From NCBI GenBank assembly GCA_022510785.1, contig JAFLSV010000002.1:101791-165790 (forward strand): a stretch of DNA of 64,000 bases, written 5' to 3'. The stretch comes from Desulfovibrionaceae bacterium (lineage in GTDB: Bacteria; Desulfobacterota; Desulfovibrionia; Desulfovibrionales; Desulfovibrionaceae). Made by a program: the position numbers and the translations under genes. Of this stretch, positions 1 through 8,576 are shown one piece after another (position 1 is the first letter of the stretch; each line of letters opens with the position of its first letter). Below the pieces are notes generated by a model that was given only the letters and a program-made list of their open reading frames with translations, was not told the DNA's origin and ran no database searches.

Positions 1-1
1 G

Positions 2-1384
2 TGGCTTCTCATCCGCGGCATTTCCCGGCCCCTGGACGAACTGGCCCGCTCCGCGGGGCGCGTGGCGTCGGGCGATTTTGTCCGCGTGGATTTGCCCCAG
101 AAGGACGAGATGGGCCGCCTGGCCGAGGCCTTCAATGCCATGGTGGCGCAAATCAAGGAAAAGCTGGGAACCTCCCAGGGCTTCATGACCGGTATTCCCC
201 TTCCCTTCGCCGTGTGCGACGTGCGCGGCCGCCTGACCTATGTCAATCAACCCATGATGGATTGCTGGGGGCGTTCGGGCAGGCCCGCGGACTATGAGGG
301 CATGGCGGTGGGCGCCTTCTTTTATGACGACGAGTCGCGCGCGACGCTGTGCGACAAGGTGCTGGAACAAAAACAGGAAATTCTGAACCACAAGGTTTCG
401 CTCAAAAATTTTGCGGGCGAGAACAAGCACATCTCCATGGATGTGTCGCCCCTGTGGGATCTGGACGGGACGCTCATCGGCTGCTTTACCGTGCATCAGG
501 ATCTGACCGACATCACCGCCATCAACGAGCGTATTCAGATGTCGGTCAGGGAGGCCGGTGAAATTTCCCTGCGCCAGGCCCAGGCCTTTGGGGATTTGTC
601 CGGGCAGCTGGAACGCACCGAGGCCATGGCCGAGGCCCAGGATCAATCGTCGGGCAGCGCGGCGGAAACCATACGGGCCATGGTGGACGCCATGCGCGAT
701 ATGGCCAGCAAGGCGCGGCAATCCCAGCGCAATACCGAGGAAGCCCAGCGCGAGGCGGATCAGGGCGCCGATGTGGTGCGCCGGACCATAGACTGCATTG
801 GCCTGGTGGTTCAGCAGACAGGGCGCGTGGCCGACGACGTGAAGCTTTTGGGCGAACATGCGGAGAGCATAGGCCGCATTCTGGATTTGATCCGGGATGT
901 GGCGGATCAAACCAATTTGCTGGCGCTGAACGCGGCCATTGAGGCGGCGCGCGCGGGCGAGGCCGGGCGCGGTTTCGCCGTGGTGGCTGATGAAGTGCGC
1001 AAGCTGGCCGAAAAAACCATGACGGCCACGGCGGAAGTGGCTTCCGCCGTCAAGTCCATCCAGGAGGGCGTGGCCGCCAGCGGGATCGCCAGCAGCGACG
1101 CCGTGAAACTGACGCGGCAGGCGACGGAGCTGGCCGATGCGTCGGGCAGCTCGCTGGCGCATATTCTGGACATGTGCCGCCAGGCCGCTGATGACGTGGC
1201 GCTTGTCGCCCAGTCCACCGCGGAGCAGGCGGAAACGGGCGGGCATATTCTGGAAGTGATGGAAAACATCAGCGCCCACGCCCACGACACCACCGCGAAC
1301 ATGCGTGAGTCGGGCAGGCATGTGGTAACCCTGAGCGAGCTGGCCGACAACCTGAAGCGGATTATCGACAGCATGCGCAGCTGA
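2..1384 (+). CDS. methyl-accepting chemotaxis protein, 3' part (5' end outside window)
   Basis: The reading frame is open from base 2 and the gene begins before the window, so the receptor's sensory and membrane part is missing. The first 45 or so residues look like a HAMP linker ([20 protein letters not shown]). A PAS-like domain follows at about residues 60-165 ([18 protein letters not shown]), then the cytoplasmic signalling domain. The conserved hairpin tip that contacts CheW and CheA starts near residue 302 ([19 protein letters not shown]). It should signal to CheA. The stimulus cannot be told, but an intracellular PAS domain suggests redox or small-ligand sensing. An internal GTG at 62 could be mistaken for the start, but the HAMP helix upstream shows the frame continues. 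Confidence 0.93.
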   Translation, partial: WLLIRGISRPLDELARSAGRVASGDFVRVDLPQKDEMGRLAEAFNAMVAQIKEKLGTSQGFMTGIPLPFAVCDVRGRLTYVNQPMMDCWGRSGRPADYEGMAVGAFFYDDESRATLCDKVLEQKQEILNHKVSLKNFAGENKHISMDVSPLWDLDGTLIGCFTVHQDLTDITAINERIQMSVREAGEISLRQAQAFGDLSGQLERTEAMAEAQDQSSGSAAETIRAMVDAMRDMASKARQSQRNTEEAQREADQGADVVRRTIDCIGLVVQQTGRVADDVKLLGEHAESIGRILDLIRDVADQTNLLALNAAIEAARAGEAGRGFAVVADEVRKLAEKTMTATAEVASAVKSIQEGVAASGIASSDAVKLTRQATELADASGSSLAHILDMCRQAADDVALVAQSTAEQAETGGHILEVMENISAHAHDTTANMRESGRHVVTLSELADNLKRIIDSMRS

Positions 1385-1447
1385 AGGCGCGGCGCGGTTC
1401 CCGCCGAGCCGCCGACAGCGCCCAATCAGGCCTGGAGCTCTCCCGCG

Positions 1448-2551
1448 TCACACGGGCGGCTTCCAGGCCTGTTCCGTTTCCAGCAAAAGCCGCGCGGCCA
1501 GGACGGGATTGTCGCCGGCGAGCGCGATGCGCCGCACGAGCGGGCGGCCGTGCTTGTCCATCTGGCGGGCGTAGCGCGTATCATAATAGCGCAAAAGGGC
1601 GGCCACGGCCTCCCGGTAGCGGCCTGAGCGGATATCGTCCATGCAGCGCCGGGCGGCCTCATCGCCCAGGCGCGCGCGCAGGCGTTCCACGCAGGCAAGG
1701 AGCGCGTCGCGGTACCCGGGGCCGGTGTACATGCGCGCCAGGCGCTCCACCCGATCCGCCAGGGGGACATCCACCAGCACAAGCGGACTGGTGCGGATGT
1801 GCTCAAAAAATTCGCCGCACAGGGACACACTGCCGATGCGCCGGTCTTCGTCCTCCAGCCATACCGGGCGTGAGGGCGACAGGTTTCGCCAGCGCTCGGC
1901 CAGGGCGTTTTCCACCCATTCGTTGCATGGCTGCCCGCCCAGCCCCACGCCCCCGAACGCCGATCCGCGGTGTCCGGCGAGCTCTTCCAGATCGATGACC
2001 TGCGCGCCCAGGCGGGCCAGTTCGGCCAGCATGGCGGTTTTGCCGCTGCCGGTCATGCCCCCGAGCACCAGCACGGGCCTCGGCTGGGTCAGACAGGCGC
2101 GCGCCCAGTTTCGGTAGGCCTTGTAGCCTCCCTCCAGCATATGGACGCTGTATCCGCCCAGTTCCAGCAGCCAGGCCAGCGAGCGGCTGCGCATGCCACC
2201 CCGCCAGCAGTGCACAAGCACGTTTTTTCTGGCGGATTTGCCGTGTCCGCCGGCGGATTTGCCGTCCCGGGCATCACTGGCATGGCCTTCCCGGATCAGG
2301 GCATGCGCACGGGCCAGTTTGGCGGCCAGCTGGGGGCCCGCCAGCCTGAGCGCCAGATGAACGGCGGCTTCCGGCCCGCTTTTGGCATGGGCCGTGCCCA
2401 CGGCGGCGCGTTCCTCATCGTCCAGCACGGGCAGGTTGAGAGCGCCGGCGATATGGGCGCGGGCGTACTCGGCGGGCGAGCGGGCGTCCAGCACGGGCCA
2501 CCCGGCGTCGCGCCGGGCCAGAAAGCTTTGAATGTCCAGAATGTGGGGCAT
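1448..2551 (-). CDS. selU: tRNA 2-selenouridine synthase (MnmH/SelU)
   Basis: This enzyme replaces sulfur by selenium in 2-thiouridine at the wobble position of some tRNAs, using selenophosphate. The 367-residue protein has an N-terminal rhodanese domain with the expected cysteine at 115 (VHCWRGGMRS). A P-loop domain follows with GGMTGSGKT at 164-172, the family's two-domain order. A low-complexity Asp/Gly/Lys/Ser stretch at about 92-109 lies just before the active-site strand and looks like an insertion. I chose the ATG at 2549-2551 because the protein then starts at the rhodanese fold (MPHILDIQ). The frame stays open upstream to 2884, but that part has no domain character. With selA at 56 kb it supports selenium use in both protein and tRNA. 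Confidence 0.92.
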   Translation of the reverse strand: MPHILDIQSFLARRDAGWPVLDARSPAEYARAHIAGALNLPVLDDEERAAVGTAHAKSGPEAAVHLALRLAGPQLAAKLARAHALIREGHASDARDGKSAGGHGKSARKNVLVHCWRGGMRSRSLAWLLELGGYSVHMLEGGYKAYRNWARACLTQPRPVLVLGGMTGSGKTAMLAELARLGAQVIDLEELAGHRGSAFGGVGLGGQPCNEWVENALAERWRNLSPSRPVWLEDEDRRIGSVSLCGEFFEHIRTSPLVLVDVPLADRVERLARMYTGPGYRDALLACVERLRARLGDEAARRCMDDIRSGRYREAVAALLRYYDTRYARQMDKHGRPLVRRIALAGDNPVLAARLLLETEQAWKPPV

Positions 2552-2810
2552 GGCCAGAATCCGGGTTGAACTATAACGGGCAAGGCCGGGGCTGTCAGCA
2601 CTTTTCTCGCCCCCGCGCCCGTCCGCGTGCGCGTCGCCCCACGGTGAAACGCGCCGGACAGCTCGTTCCGGCCGGGGACAGGGCCGGGCCGCGCGGGGCG
2701 GGTTTTCACGGCCGCATCCGCGGTATTTTCCCTGTTCTTTTTCGGCAAGCTGCGGTACAAGGCACGAAACGCGGCGTGTTTTCACCGCAAAGGACAGCAA
2801 GGAGCGCGAC

Positions 2811-3266
2811 ATGGAATGGGCATTCGGGGTTCTGGCGGCGGCCGTTGTGCTTGGCGGAGCCGTCAGCTGGTGGCGGGCCGCCACAGCCGGAAACCGGGCC
2901 GCCGGGCCGGACGGCGGGCCTGAAACGCCGGCGGCCGCCTATGAGCTGGGCATGCGGCCCGGGGCGGACGGGCGATCCGTCATGTATACCCTGCACACAT
3001 GCCGTCACTGTGTCCGGCTCAAGGAATTTCTGGATGCGCGCGCTATTCCCTGCCACCTTGTGTATGTGGACGACTTCAGGGGGGCAAAGCGCAGGGCCAT
3101 GGTCGAAAAGGTGCGCTCTCTCAATCCCCGCGGTTCCTTTCCCACCCTGGTGCTGCCCGATGGCCGGGTACTGGTGGGCTTTCGCGAGCGGGCCGTCAGG
3201 GAGGCCTACGGCCTGCCCGAGTCCGACGACCCGGCCCTGCCCGGCGGCTCGCCCGGGGCCTTGTGA
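2811..3266 (+). CDS. membrane-anchored glutaredoxin/thioredoxin-like protein
   Basis: The 151-residue protein has one N-terminal hydrophobic helix (about 5-20) that would anchor it in the inner membrane. A thioredoxin-fold domain starts near residue 55 and carries a CxxC pair, C64 and C67 (TCRHC), with the cis-proline region in FPTLVLPDG. It probably acts as a small thiol-disulfide reductase, but the substrate is unknown. A clear ribosome binding site (AAGGAG) sits seven bases before the ATG. It is divergent from selU and convergent with the B12 importer genes. Membrane topology decides whether the active site faces the cytoplasm or periplasm, and the sequence does not settle this. Confidence 0.75.
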   Translation: MEWAFGVLAAAVVLGGAVSWWRAATAGNRAAGPDGGPETPAAAYELGMRPGADGRSVMYTLHTCRHCVRLKEFLDARAIPCHLVYVDDFRGAKRRAMVEKVRSLNPRGSFPTLVLPDGRVLVGFRERAVREAYGLPESDDPALPGGSPGAL

Positions 3267-3371
3267 GGCGCGGCCCGTCCGCTCCCATGCGCGGGGGCGC
3301 GGCCCCGCCCCGGAGCCGGCGTGGGCTCCGCTTGTTCATGGCCGTGAAGGAGGGGAGTGCCGGGCGATCCC

Positions 3372-4271
3372 TCAGAGAGTGTTGAAAAAGCCGGCCAGCA
3401 TTTCCACCGCGTCGACCATGCCCGGAGCGGGGCGGGAAAAAAGACTTTCGTCCACGGTCAGCACATGGGCCCCGCGCACGGCCCGCAGGGTGCGGTAATG
3501 CTCCCGCGCGGCCGGCGGGGTGGGCGCGTTGTTCATGGAACCCCGCTGCACGATGTACACATCGGGATCGAGGCGGATCAGTTCCTCTTCGCTGAGCCGG
3601 GCCACGCGCTCCGGCACGCGCACCACATTATCTCCCCCGGCGGCCCTGATAATGGCGGAAGCCGTGGAGTTCGCGCCCGCCGCCAGCAGATTGGGCGAGC
3701 GTATTTCAAAAAAGACGCGGGGACGAACCGCGCCGGCCCGGCTCCGGGCCACAGTCTCCAGGCGCGATCTGAGCGACGCGATGAGCGCTCCGGCCCTGTC
3801 TTCCGCGCCGGTGAGCGAGCCCAGCGCTTCGATAATCCGGTACAGGTCGGGGAAGGATGTGCCCCGAAATACCGCCACGCAAAGCCCCAGCGCCCGCAGC
3901 TGTTCCACATGGGCACTGGCTTCCCGGCGGCCTTCAAACTGCAGGATAAGATCGGGGCGAAGCGCGGCGATAAGCTCCAGATTGGGCCGCATATGGGTGC
4001 CGATGACGGGCAGATCGCCCAGCTCGGGCCGCGTATCGGCAGCGGTGCGGCCGGCCAGACATTCACCCATGCCCATGTCCAGCAGGATGTCGTTGAACGC
4101 GCCGTACAGGGCCACCACGCGCCGGGCCGGAGCTTCCAGTTCCACGCTCACGCCCGTGTCGTCAACGAGACCCACGGGTCTGGCCCGCGCCGCGTCAGGC
4201 GCCGGCGGGCACAGGACAAAACTGAGGAAGAGGCAGCACCGGATGGCGCATAGTGCAAAAAGGCGTGTCAT
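3372..4271 (-). CDS. btuF: ABC transporter substrate-binding protein, probably B12-specific (BtuF-like)
   Basis: This is a class III periplasmic binding protein of 299 residues. A signal sequence (about 1-30) is followed by two lobes joined by a long helix, with family features such as RRVVALYGAFNDILLDMG and ALRPDLILQF. It should capture cobalamin or a cobamide in the periplasm and deliver it to the permease. The ATG at 4269-4271 gives a proper signal peptide; a longer frame to 4319 adds an unlikely N-terminus. It lies at the 3' end of a permease-ATPase-binding protein operon, and the ATPase gene's 3' end overlaps it. The riboswitch at the head of the operon is why B12 is preferred over iron siderophores as ligand. 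Confidence 0.82.
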   Translation of the reverse strand: MTRLFALCAIRCCLFLSFVLCPPAPDAARARPVGLVDDTGVSVELEAPARRVVALYGAFNDILLDMGMGECLAGRTAADTRPELGDLPVIGTHMRPNLELIAALRPDLILQFEGRREASAHVEQLRALGLCVAVFRGTSFPDLYRIIEALGSLTGAEDRAGALIASLRSRLETVARSRAGAVRPRVFFEIRSPNLLAAGANSTASAIIRAAGGDNVVRVPERVARLSEEELIRLDPDVYIVQRGSMNNAPTPPAAREHYRTLRAVRGAHVLTVDESLFSRPAPGMVDAVEMLAGFFNTL

Positions 4272-4995
4272 AGAGGGCCTCAAGATGGTCAGAGGTGATC
4301 TTCGCCGGGCAGACGTCAAACAGAATCCGTCCGTTGCGCAGGGCCAGCACGCGGTCGGCGTAGAGCACGGCGGCGTTGATGTCGTGCAGAACGGCCAGCA
4401 CCGTGGCCCCGGCCCGGGTCAGGCTTTTCAGCAGGGTGAACAGCGCGGCCTGATGGGCCGGATCCAGGGCGTCTGCCGGTTCGTCCAGAAGCAGAATGTC
4501 CGCCTCCTGAGCCAGTGCCCGGGCCAGAAAGACACGTTGCCGTTCACCGCCGGACAGCTCGCCCAGGGGCCGCCGGGCCAGGGACAGGGCGGATACGGCT
4601 TTCAGCGCGTTCCTGGCGGCCTGGTAATCGGCATGGGTAAAAACGCCAAAGCGGGTCAGGCGCGCGTAGCGGCCCAGCAGCACGGCATCTTCGGCGGCCA
4701 GGCCCAGGGCTTCGGCTGTTCCGGGGCGCTGGGGCAGCACGGCCACCCGGCGGGCGCGTTCACGCGGGGTCAGCGTGTCAAGCGCCCGGCCGTTCAGCAG
4801 CGCCTGGCCGGCCGTGGGGCGCAGGACGCCGGCCAGACAGCGCAAAAGCGTGGTTTTGCCTTCGCCGTTGGGGCCGATGACGACGCTCAGCTCACCGGGC
4901 CGCAGACAGAGATCCACCGGGCCCAGAACCCGGCGTCCCCGGTATCCGGCATGCAGCCCCGCACAGGCAAGGTGGCCGGACATGCCCGGACTCAT
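4195..4995 (-). CDS. btuD: ABC transporter ATP-binding protein, B12/siderophore type (BtuD-like)
   Basis: The 266-residue ATPase has all the ABC motifs: Walker A GPNGEGKTT at 41-49, the signature LSGGERQ, Walker B ILLLDEP and the switch histidine in VLHDIN. It energises cobalamin import with the FecCD-type permease encoded just upstream. The ATG at 4993-4995 overlaps the permease stop codon (ATGA), a sign of translational coupling. The 3' end overlaps the start of the binding-protein gene by about 77 bases, which is rather long. A longer open frame to 5127 overlaps the permease and is not credible. Confidence 0.9.
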   Translation of the reverse strand: MSPGMSGHLACAGLHAGYRGRRVLGPVDLCLRPGELSVVIGPNGEGKTTLLRCLAGVLRPTAGQALLNGRALDTLTPRERARRVAVLPQRPGTAEALGLAAEDAVLLGRYARLTRFGVFTHADYQAARNALKAVSALSLARRPLGELSGGERQRVFLARALAQEADILLLDEPADALDPAHQAALFTLLKSLTRAGATVLAVLHDINAAVLYADRVLALRNGRILFDVCPAKITSDHLEALYDTPFCTMRHPVLPLPQFCPVPAGA

Positions 4996-6062
4996 GGCCG
5001 GGCTCCTGAACGGGTTCCGGCGCACAGCACCAGGGCGAAAAAGGGCCCGCCCACCAGCGCGGTGATGACCCCCACCGGCAATTCCTGGCCGTAGGGCAGC
5101 ACGCAGCGGGCCGCCACGTCGGCCCACAACAGAAAAACGCCGCCCACCAGCCAGGCGGCGGCAAGCAGGGGGCCGTGCCAGGGGCCCATGAGGCGGCGCA
5201 GAATATGGGGCGCCACCAGTCCCACAAAGCCGATAATGCCCGAAACGGCCACTCCGCCCGCGGTCAGGCAGCCCGCCCCGATCAGCGCCATGAGCCGGGC
5301 GCGGCGGACATTCACTCCCAGGTGGGCGGCGTCCTCATCGCCCATGATGAGCACATCGAGCGTGCGCCAGTGAGGAACGAGCAGAACCAGGCCCAGCAGG
5401 GAGGGAATGAGGGCCAGGGGCAGCTCGTGCCAGCCGCGGCCCTGGAAACTGCCCATGATCCAGAACACAATGCCGGATACGGACTCTTCGTCCAGGGCCT
5501 TGAGCAGGGACACCCCGGCCCCGAACATGGTGGAGACCGCCACCCCCGCCAGAATGAGCCGGTCGCGGCCGCCGCCCCGCCCCAGCGCCAGGCTCAGGCC
5601 CAGGGCCAGAAACGCGCCCATCATGGCCCCGTGGGCGGTGCTCCATTGTCCGGCAAGGGCCAGCGCGCTTTCGGAACACAGGGCCAGACCCGCGCCCAGG
5701 GCCGCGCCGGACGAGACTCCCAGCAAAAAGGGCTCGGCCAGGGGATTATGCAGAACCCCCTGCATGGCCACACCCGCCACGGCCAGGCTTCCGCCCACCA
5801 GCAGTGCCAGGGCGGTGCGGGCCAGGCGGATGTCCGTAACCACCATGCGCGCGGCTTCCGCCGGCATGGCCGCCGTGTCGCCCCCCATGCCCAGCAGCGC
5901 GCGCAGCACATCGCCCGCGTCCAGGGGGGCCGGGCCGAAGAGGCAGGCCAGGGGCACGGAGGACAGCCACAGGACGAAGAGCGCCGGCAAAACGGCCAGG
6001 CGCCTTCGGCTCGGCCGCTGCGGATGGGGTATGGGCGCGGGCAGGGGCGTGGGCTTGGACAT
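4992..6062 (-). CDS. btuC: FecCD-family ABC permease (BtuC-like)
   Basis: The 356-residue polytopic membrane protein belongs to the FecCD/BtuC family. Its motifs include LARTALALLVGGSLAVAGVAMQG and NPLAEPFLLGVSSGAALGAG in the first half and GFVGLVAPHILRRL near the C-terminus, with about ten hydrophobic segments. It forms the channel of the B12 importer. I chose the ATG at 6060-6062, preceded by GGAG at six bases. A TTG at 6090-6092 would extend the frame by ten codons, but it falls on the T-tract of the terminator at 6091-6128 and is unlikely to be used. It is the first gene of the riboswitch-controlled operon. Confidence 0.9.
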   Translation of the reverse strand: MSKPTPLPAPIPHPQRPSRRRLAVLPALFVLWLSSVPLACLFGPAPLDAGDVLRALLGMGGDTAAMPAEAARMVVTDIRLARTALALLVGGSLAVAGVAMQGVLHNPLAEPFLLGVSSGAALGAGLALCSESALALAGQWSTAHGAMMGAFLALGLSLALGRGGGRDRLILAGVAVSTMFGAGVSLLKALDEESVSGIVFWIMGSFQGRGWHELPLALIPSLLGLVLLVPHWRTLDVLIMGDEDAAHLGVNVRRARLMALIGAGCLTAGGVAVSGIIGFVGLVAPHILRRLMGPWHGPLLAAAWLVGGVFLLWADVAARCVLPYGQELPVGVITALVGGPFFALVLCAGTRSGARP

Positions 6063-6090
6063 GAGGGCTCCGGCAAGGCAAAAGGCGCGC

Positions 6091-6128
6091 AAAAAAAGCG
6101 CTCATCCCCGCAAGGGCGGGAAGAGCGC
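6091..6128 (-). terminator. intrinsic terminator in the btuC leader: riboswitch expression platform
   Basis: Read on the minus strand, a GCGCTC/GAGCGC outer stem and a CCCGC/GCGGG inner stem close a short loop and are followed directly by seven T residues. It sits between the cobalamin aptamer and the btuC start, so it is not the end of a gene but the likely switch: B12 binding would favour the hairpin and stop transcription. Confidence 0.85.
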
Positions 6129-6197
6129 CGTATTTGGCCCGGATAGTCCACAACAGAGCGCCGCGGACAAAAACCCGTTGTCCGGCGCGGAGAGGTT

Positions 6198-6366
6198 GCG
6201 GCAGGCAGGTCTTCCGGCTGCGCCCGTGCGTTTTCGCCTTCCCGGCTGAGAAGCCAGTGGCCTGGAAAACGACCGCTCCCGCCGCAGCGGGCAGCGCATG
6301 GGGCTCACGGCGGCGGGTCCGCTCCCGGTTCACACGGGATTCCCTTTTAAGCCATAAGGCGCCTCC
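6198..6366 (-). promoter_or_regulatory. cobalamin (adenosylcobalamin-type) riboswitch aptamer
   Basis: The minus-strand sequence carries the conserved cobalamin aptamer blocks in order: AAAAGGGAATCCCGTGTGAA, then CGGACCCGCCGCCGTGA, then CCACTGG with GGGAAGGCG, and finally the B12 box AGCCGGAAGACCTGCCTGC at 6203-6220. Spacing is normal for the family. It lies downstream of a promoter at 6371-6399 and upstream of the terminator at 6091-6128 and the btuCDF-like operon. It should shut the operon off when the cell is B12-replete. Confidence 0.96.
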
Positions 6367-6370
6367 ACCT

Positions 6371-6399
6371 TTTTTAGGCCCTTCACCCAAGGCTGTCAA
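6371..6399 (-). promoter_or_regulatory. sigma70-like promoter of the riboswitch-btuCDF operon
   Basis: On the minus strand a perfect TTGACA (6394-6399) is followed after exactly 17 bases by TAAAAA (6371-6376). Transcription would begin near 6364, just before the aptamer. Confidence 0.75.
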
Positions 6400-6615
6400 G
6401 GGCTCTTTCCCGGCGAGCCATTCACCCTATCAATGAAAGTTGGCTTCTTAATTTTTTGAAATGCAAGGAAAATTTTTTTTGAAATCATCAAAAAAGTGAA
6501 AGTCTCTTCCCGGCGAGGGATCTTCGTTCCGCTTCCGCTGAATCATGCCTTGCCTCGGCACGGCGGGCGGAGTATCATGAGCCGTTCTGCACCGTGCGCG
6601 ATGGAGAGGCAAGGC

Positions 6616-8208
6616 ATGAAAAAAAATTTGTGGGCCGCGGGCGCCCTGACCGTGGTTCTTCTGGCGGCGGCCGGCGGCTGGCTGGTCATCCATGCTGTGG
6701 AAGCGAAAACCGGGCGGGCCGTGCGTGATGTGCTGGCCGCCCTGTCCGTCTCGGCGGACAGGGTGGACTACAGCCTGCTGGACAACACCCTGAATCTCAC
6801 CAACGTCACCTTTGCCTGGGAGAGGGGTGCCCTGCGCAGTTCAGGAAGGGTGGAGCACATCCGCGTGACGGGCTTTGACCGCGCCTGCCTGAAGGCTTCG
6901 GCCGGAGCGGAGCTGCCCCTGGTGGCGGACAGTCTGGTGGCCACCCATGTGGAAATAACGGACAGTTTTCAGAAGATGGTCAGCCGGGAAAGCATTGCCG
7001 AAATACGGCTGGAGGGCTGGTATCAGAATCTGGGGAAGCTGGCCGCCCTGTATCGGCAGGCGGGCCTGAGCGAGGACTTTTTTGCCGAAGCGTATCACTA
7101 TCGCCTGGAAATGCTGGCCTGCAAGGATTCCCATGTGGTCTTGACCAATCCCGGCCAGAACGATGCCATAACCATAAGCAGAGCCATGTACGGCCTGCTG
7201 GGGCCCGCCGGGTCGCGCAGCGCCGCGGCGGAGGACGGGCGCACCCTCTCCCTGTTCATCAACGATGCCCGCACGCGGCATCGGGACGGCGACAGTCATG
7301 CGGAGCGCGTCGAGGTGCATGATCTCCGCCTGCCGTCGCCGGCCGGCGCAAGCCGCCTGGCGGGGCTGATGGAGGAGCTTCAGGCGATCGGGGCCGCTGG
7401 AGACCCCGGCGATCCGCTGGAAGCTCTCCTGGACATCGGCGAAACCATGGCGGCCGAAATGGTCGAGGATTATTGGGGAAGCACGCCCTACAAGGAGATT
7501 GTCATGCGCGGCTTCAGCGTGGAGGCCAGAGACGGGCAGCTGCGTCTGGACGAAATGCGTCATCAGTTGTCCCTGGCCGATCCCCTGGTCTTCGGGCTGG
7601 AACTGAAGGGCCTGCATGGCTCATGGGATGCCATGTCCGAAGAATGGCGGCGGGCCGGCTCCGCCTTTCTGGCCGACGGGCCCCTGCTGGATGGCTCTCT
7701 TTCGCTGTCGCTGCGGTCGGAGCGGCGGCCCTCCAGCGTGGCGTGGAGCACGGGCGTGCGGGATCTGGGGCGGGCCAAAGGCAGCTTTTCACTGGAGCTG
7801 AGCGAGCTGAGCACGCTGGCTCTGTCCACGGACTGGCTTCTGGCGAATATCCATCTGAAAGACGCCGAGGCCGTCTATTCCGATCAGGGCCTTGCCGCGC
7901 TGGTTCTGGCGGTGTCCGCCCTGTATGGCAGAAATTCCGTGGAACAGGAGTGGAGCGACCTGAAGGCTTCGCTGCCCGCGCTGAGCGAAGACGCGGGAGA
8001 GATTGGCTCCATGCTTGAAAAGGCGGCCGCCGCCATGCTGGAGCGGCCCGGCACCCTGCGCGTCCGGTGCCGGCCAGAGCGGCCTCTGCCCCTGGGGGGG
8101 CTTTTAATAACGCTGCTGCTTCAACCTGAGAGTCTGAACCTGGACGTCACGGCCGAGCCCGGCGACAAAAGCCTGCTGGACTGGATTCCCTCCAGCCTCA
8201 GGCACTGA
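6616..8208 (+). CDS. exported or membrane-anchored protein of unknown function
   Basis: I do not recognise this 530-residue protein. It starts with Lys-Lys and one hydrophobic helix (about 5-25), which suggests an inner-membrane anchor with the rest in the periplasm. Alternating beta-rich stretches such as VDYSLLDNTLNLTNVTFAW recall AsmA/YdgA-like periplasmic proteins, but I see no firm motif. I chose the ATG at 6616, preceded by GGAGAGGCAAGG; the frame is open from 6496 without a signal. It stands alone, divergent from the B12 operon and upstream of a GntR regulator. A role in envelope lipid or protein handling is a guess from the fold-like pattern only. Confidence 0.7.
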   Translation: MKKNLWAAGALTVVLLAAAGGWLVIHAVEAKTGRAVRDVLAALSVSADRVDYSLLDNTLNLTNVTFAWERGALRSSGRVEHIRVTGFDRACLKASAGAELPLVADSLVATHVEITDSFQKMVSRESIAEIRLEGWYQNLGKLAALYRQAGLSEDFFAEAYHYRLEMLACKDSHVVLTNPGQNDAITISRAMYGLLGPAGSRSAAAEDGRTLSLFINDARTRHRDGDSHAERVEVHDLRLPSPAGASRLAGLMEELQAIGAAGDPGDPLEALLDIGETMAAEMVEDYWGSTPYKEIVMRGFSVEARDGQLRLDEMRHQLSLADPLVFGLELKGLHGSWDAMSEEWRRAGSAFLADGPLLDGSLSLSLRSERRPSSVAWSTGVRDLGRAKGSFSLELSELSTLALSTDWLLANIHLKDAEAVYSDQGLAALVLAVSALYGRNSVEQEWSDLKASLPALSEDAGEIGSMLEKAAAAMLERPGTLRVRCRPERPLPLGGLLITLLLQPESLNLDVTAEPGDKSLLDWIPSSLRH

Positions 8209-8392
8209 CGGCGCGGCGGGCCCGGCCGCTCCGGGCTGTCAGAATGCCCGCGCGGACACGCCTCGGGCGCGGGCCGCGATTTTCGCGCGTGGTGGCGGGC
8301 ATTCTCCGCGTATCCGCGTTTTGCTGCGGATCAAAAGAGCGTCAGCATTCGCGGCCAGCGAAAAAAACTTCGTTTTATTGTTAATAAAATAC

Positions 8393-8408
8393 TTGTCATG
8401 GGTGACAA
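8393..8408. promoter_or_regulatory. inverted repeat TTGTCA-N4-TGACAA
   Basis: A perfect six-base inverted repeat around TGGG shares the TGACA core with the larger repeat at 8508-8545 upstream of the same GntR gene. Two sites with one core suggest operators for that regulator. This is inferred from symmetry and position only. Confidence 0.45.
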
Positions 8409-8507
8409 AAAATTCTTGTTTCAGGCTTTTTTCTGCCGCATTATCCATGAATTCAGGGAAAACAATGCTTTTTCATGTCAGTTTTCGGAAGAGCCGGTAC
8501 AAAATGG

Positions 8508-8545
8508 AATGACACAGCCTTGACAAAGCAGAGAATTGTGTCATT
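8508..8545. promoter_or_regulatory. long inverted repeat AATGACACA...TGTGTCATT around a TTGACA box
   Basis: Nine-base perfect arms (8508-8516 and 8537-8545) flank a TTGACA at 8520-8525, 32 bases before the GntR start codon. The placement fits an operator over the gene's own promoter, that is, autoregulation. The matching -10 box is weak, so the promoter itself is uncertain. Confidence 0.55.
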
Positions 8546-8576
8546 CTTGCAAGATACCTTTGTTGAGAGTTTTTAT

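Larger units (their letters stand above)
8209..8576. other. AT-rich intergenic region with likely operators
   Basis: The 368 bases between the unknown membrane protein and the GntR gene turn AT-rich after about 8340. They contain two inverted repeats listed separately (8393-8408 and 8508-8545). Short open frames on both strands lack ribosome binding sites and protein-like composition. No RNA gene was recognised. Confidence 0.6.

Noticed and set aside
1428..1470. Inverted repeat AGGCCTGGA/TCCAGGCCT between the chemoreceptor and selU
   Set aside because: One arm lies inside the selU coding sequence and no T-tract follows, so calling it a terminator is not justified.
6063..6092. A ten-codon N-terminal extension of the B12 permease from a TTG
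   Set aside because: The TTG overlaps the T-tract of the riboswitch terminator, while the ATG at 6060-6062 has a proper ribosome binding site.
8239..8448. A 69-codon minus-strand frame in the AT-rich spacer before the GntR gene
   Set aside because: No Shine-Dalgarno sequence, and the second half is an Arg/Ala-rich run typical of random GC-rich translation.
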